NCBI GenBank assembly: GCA_902462495.1
Contig: CABQCC010000104.1
Span: 1 to 5,312 of the forward strand
DNA: 5,312 nt
Reading direction: 5' to 3'
Source of the DNA: an uncultured Eubacterium sp.
GTDB taxonomy: Bacteria; Bacillota; Clostridia; Oscillospirales; Acutalibacteraceae
The translations under genes were made by a program, and so were the position numbers. Of the stretch, positions 4,677-5,312 are shown piece by piece. Position 1 is the stretch's first letter; the number at the start of each line of letters is the position of its first letter. Below the pieces are notes generated by a model that was not told the DNA's origin, ran no database searches, and saw nothing but the letters and a program-made list of their open reading frames with translations.

Positions 4677-5312
4677 TTATATTTTTTTACCACGATATGA
4701 AGAAAGATTTGAACGAGCTTTTACGCCGTTTGCAACCTTAACTGCCGATACCTTGTAATAATATTTTTTACCTTTTTTGAGTTTTTTGTTTTTAAAACTT
4801 GTTTTCTTTGTGCTGCCTATATAGCTGTATGCACCATTTTTACTTGTTGCTCTGTAAATATAGTATACGGAAGCACCGCCGACTTTTTTCCACGACACAG
4901 TAACGGTTGTGCCTTTTTTCTTTATCGGATTAAGTTTAGGAGTGCCGTAATTTGCAAACTGCACATCTTTCTTTTCACCCTTGCTGTAACCGTATCTTGC
5001 AGAAGAATTCTTGTAATTGTTATAATATACATTTCCTACCGCTTCTTTTTCAAAATAAACAGCATATTTTCCGTGACCGTCAAATATATTCGACGAAATT
5101 GTATTTACGCTTGCACTGGAATTAATATGAATTGCATCTGTACCCGATGAAACAATATTGTTAAGTTGGATAGCTGTACCGCTGCATTTACCGATTAAAA
5201 TTCCGTTCTTTTCCGAATTTGAAATAGTGTTGGAACGAACAAACGCAAACGCAGTTAAGGAACTCTTGCCGCCGCTATGTGCCGACTTTCTCAACTCGGG
5301 GTTGGGAAAAAT
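4677..5312 (-). CDS. C-terminal part of a beta-helix and Fn3 domain surface protein (partial)
   Basis: The reading frame is open to the window edge, so only the last 211 residues are seen. The TTG at 5292-5294 is internal. Numbering from the edge, residues of about 22-100 form right-handed parallel beta-helix rungs, with repeats of the kind NTISNS..NGI.I, NNIVSSGTDAIHI, SNIFDGHGKYAVYF and NVYYNN. Residues of about 124-208 form a fibronectin type III domain with the usual core Trp at 141, YYIYR (150-154) and YYYKVSAV (184-191), rich in Lys. This combination is typical of secreted or cell-surface carbohydrate-active or adhesive proteins of Clostridia. The signal peptide and any catalytic part would lie upstream, outside the window. 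No LPXTG or membrane anchor is present at the C-terminus. The stop lies only 18 nt before the ACT gene, with no terminator. Confidence 0.85.
   Translation of the reverse strand: MFPNPELRKSAHSGGKSSLTAFAFVRSNTISNSEKNGILIGKCSGTAIQLNNIVSSGTDAIHINSSASVNTISSNIFDGHGKYAVYFEKEAVGNVYYNNYKNSSARYGYSKGEKKDVQFANYGTPKLNPIKKKGTTVTVSWKKVGGASVYYIYRATSKNGAYSYIGSTKKTSFKNKKLKKGKKYYYKVSAVKVANGVKARSNLSSYRGKKI

Noticed and set aside
4676..4681. Perfect TATAAT on the minus strand at the end of the surface-protein gene
   Set aside because: Transcription would start near 4669, within the ACT gene ribosome binding site, and no convincing -35 lies 16-18 nt upstream. It is simply the ATA-TAA stop region.
5292..5294. TTG as a real start of the surface-protein gene
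   Set aside because: The frame stays open to the window edge, no ribosome binding site precedes this codon, and the beta-helix domain begins with no signal peptide, so the gene continues beyond the window.

Overview
The window looks like chromosomal DNA of a low-GC Gram-positive bacterium, most likely a Clostridia-type anaerobe of the gut (inference). The reasons are AT-rich intergenic DNA, strong GGAGG-type ribosome binding sites with two TTG starts, tRNA genes with encoded CCA ends, U-rich intrinsic terminators, and an Fn3/beta-helix surface protein of a style common in Ruminococcus-like Clostridia. No mobile element, CRISPR array, rRNA or phage signature was found.

Layout: (1) Positions 1-396 hold four plus-strand tRNA genes, Asp(GTC), Phe(GAA), Gly(GCC) and Cys(GCA). 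A perfect hairpin lies between Gly and Cys, and a strong intrinsic terminator follows Cys. (2) Positions 414-950 encode a nitroreductase-family flavoprotein, which begins only about 18 nt after the tRNA terminator. A bidirectional hairpin (951-979) separates it from (3) a minus-strand MscS-type mechanosensitive channel (972-2030). (4) A 224-nt AT-rich divergent intergenic region carries a promoter candidate in each direction and an imperfect dyad. (5) Positions 2255-2917 encode an unrecognised membrane protein with a very basic Lys/Ala-rich cytoplasmic N-terminus, one membrane span and an outside domain. Its start is a TTG just behind a strong ribosome binding site and an extended -10 promoter. 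(6) Two back-to-back terminators (2938-3004) close that gene and the convergent minus-strand genes. (7) A compact minus-strand run follows, in transcription order: the C-terminal part of a beta-helix/Fn3 surface protein (cut by the window edge), an 89-residue ACT-domain protein (UPF0237) and a 451-residue UPF0210/DUF711 protein.

The ACT-DUF711 pair is a widely conserved two-gene unit of unestablished biochemical function. The ACT protein presumably senses a small ligand such as an amino acid for its partner. The other genes appear to be independent single-gene units: housekeeping tRNAs, a redox flavoprotein and osmotic protection.

I do not see a clearly new multi-gene system. The points most worth a second look are two tRNAs (Asp and Cys) whose leader and trailer can pair in a shifted register that includes the CCA end, the basic single-pass membrane protein, the dyad upstream of the channel gene, and the nearly gapless link between the surface-protein gene and the ACT-DUF711 pair.
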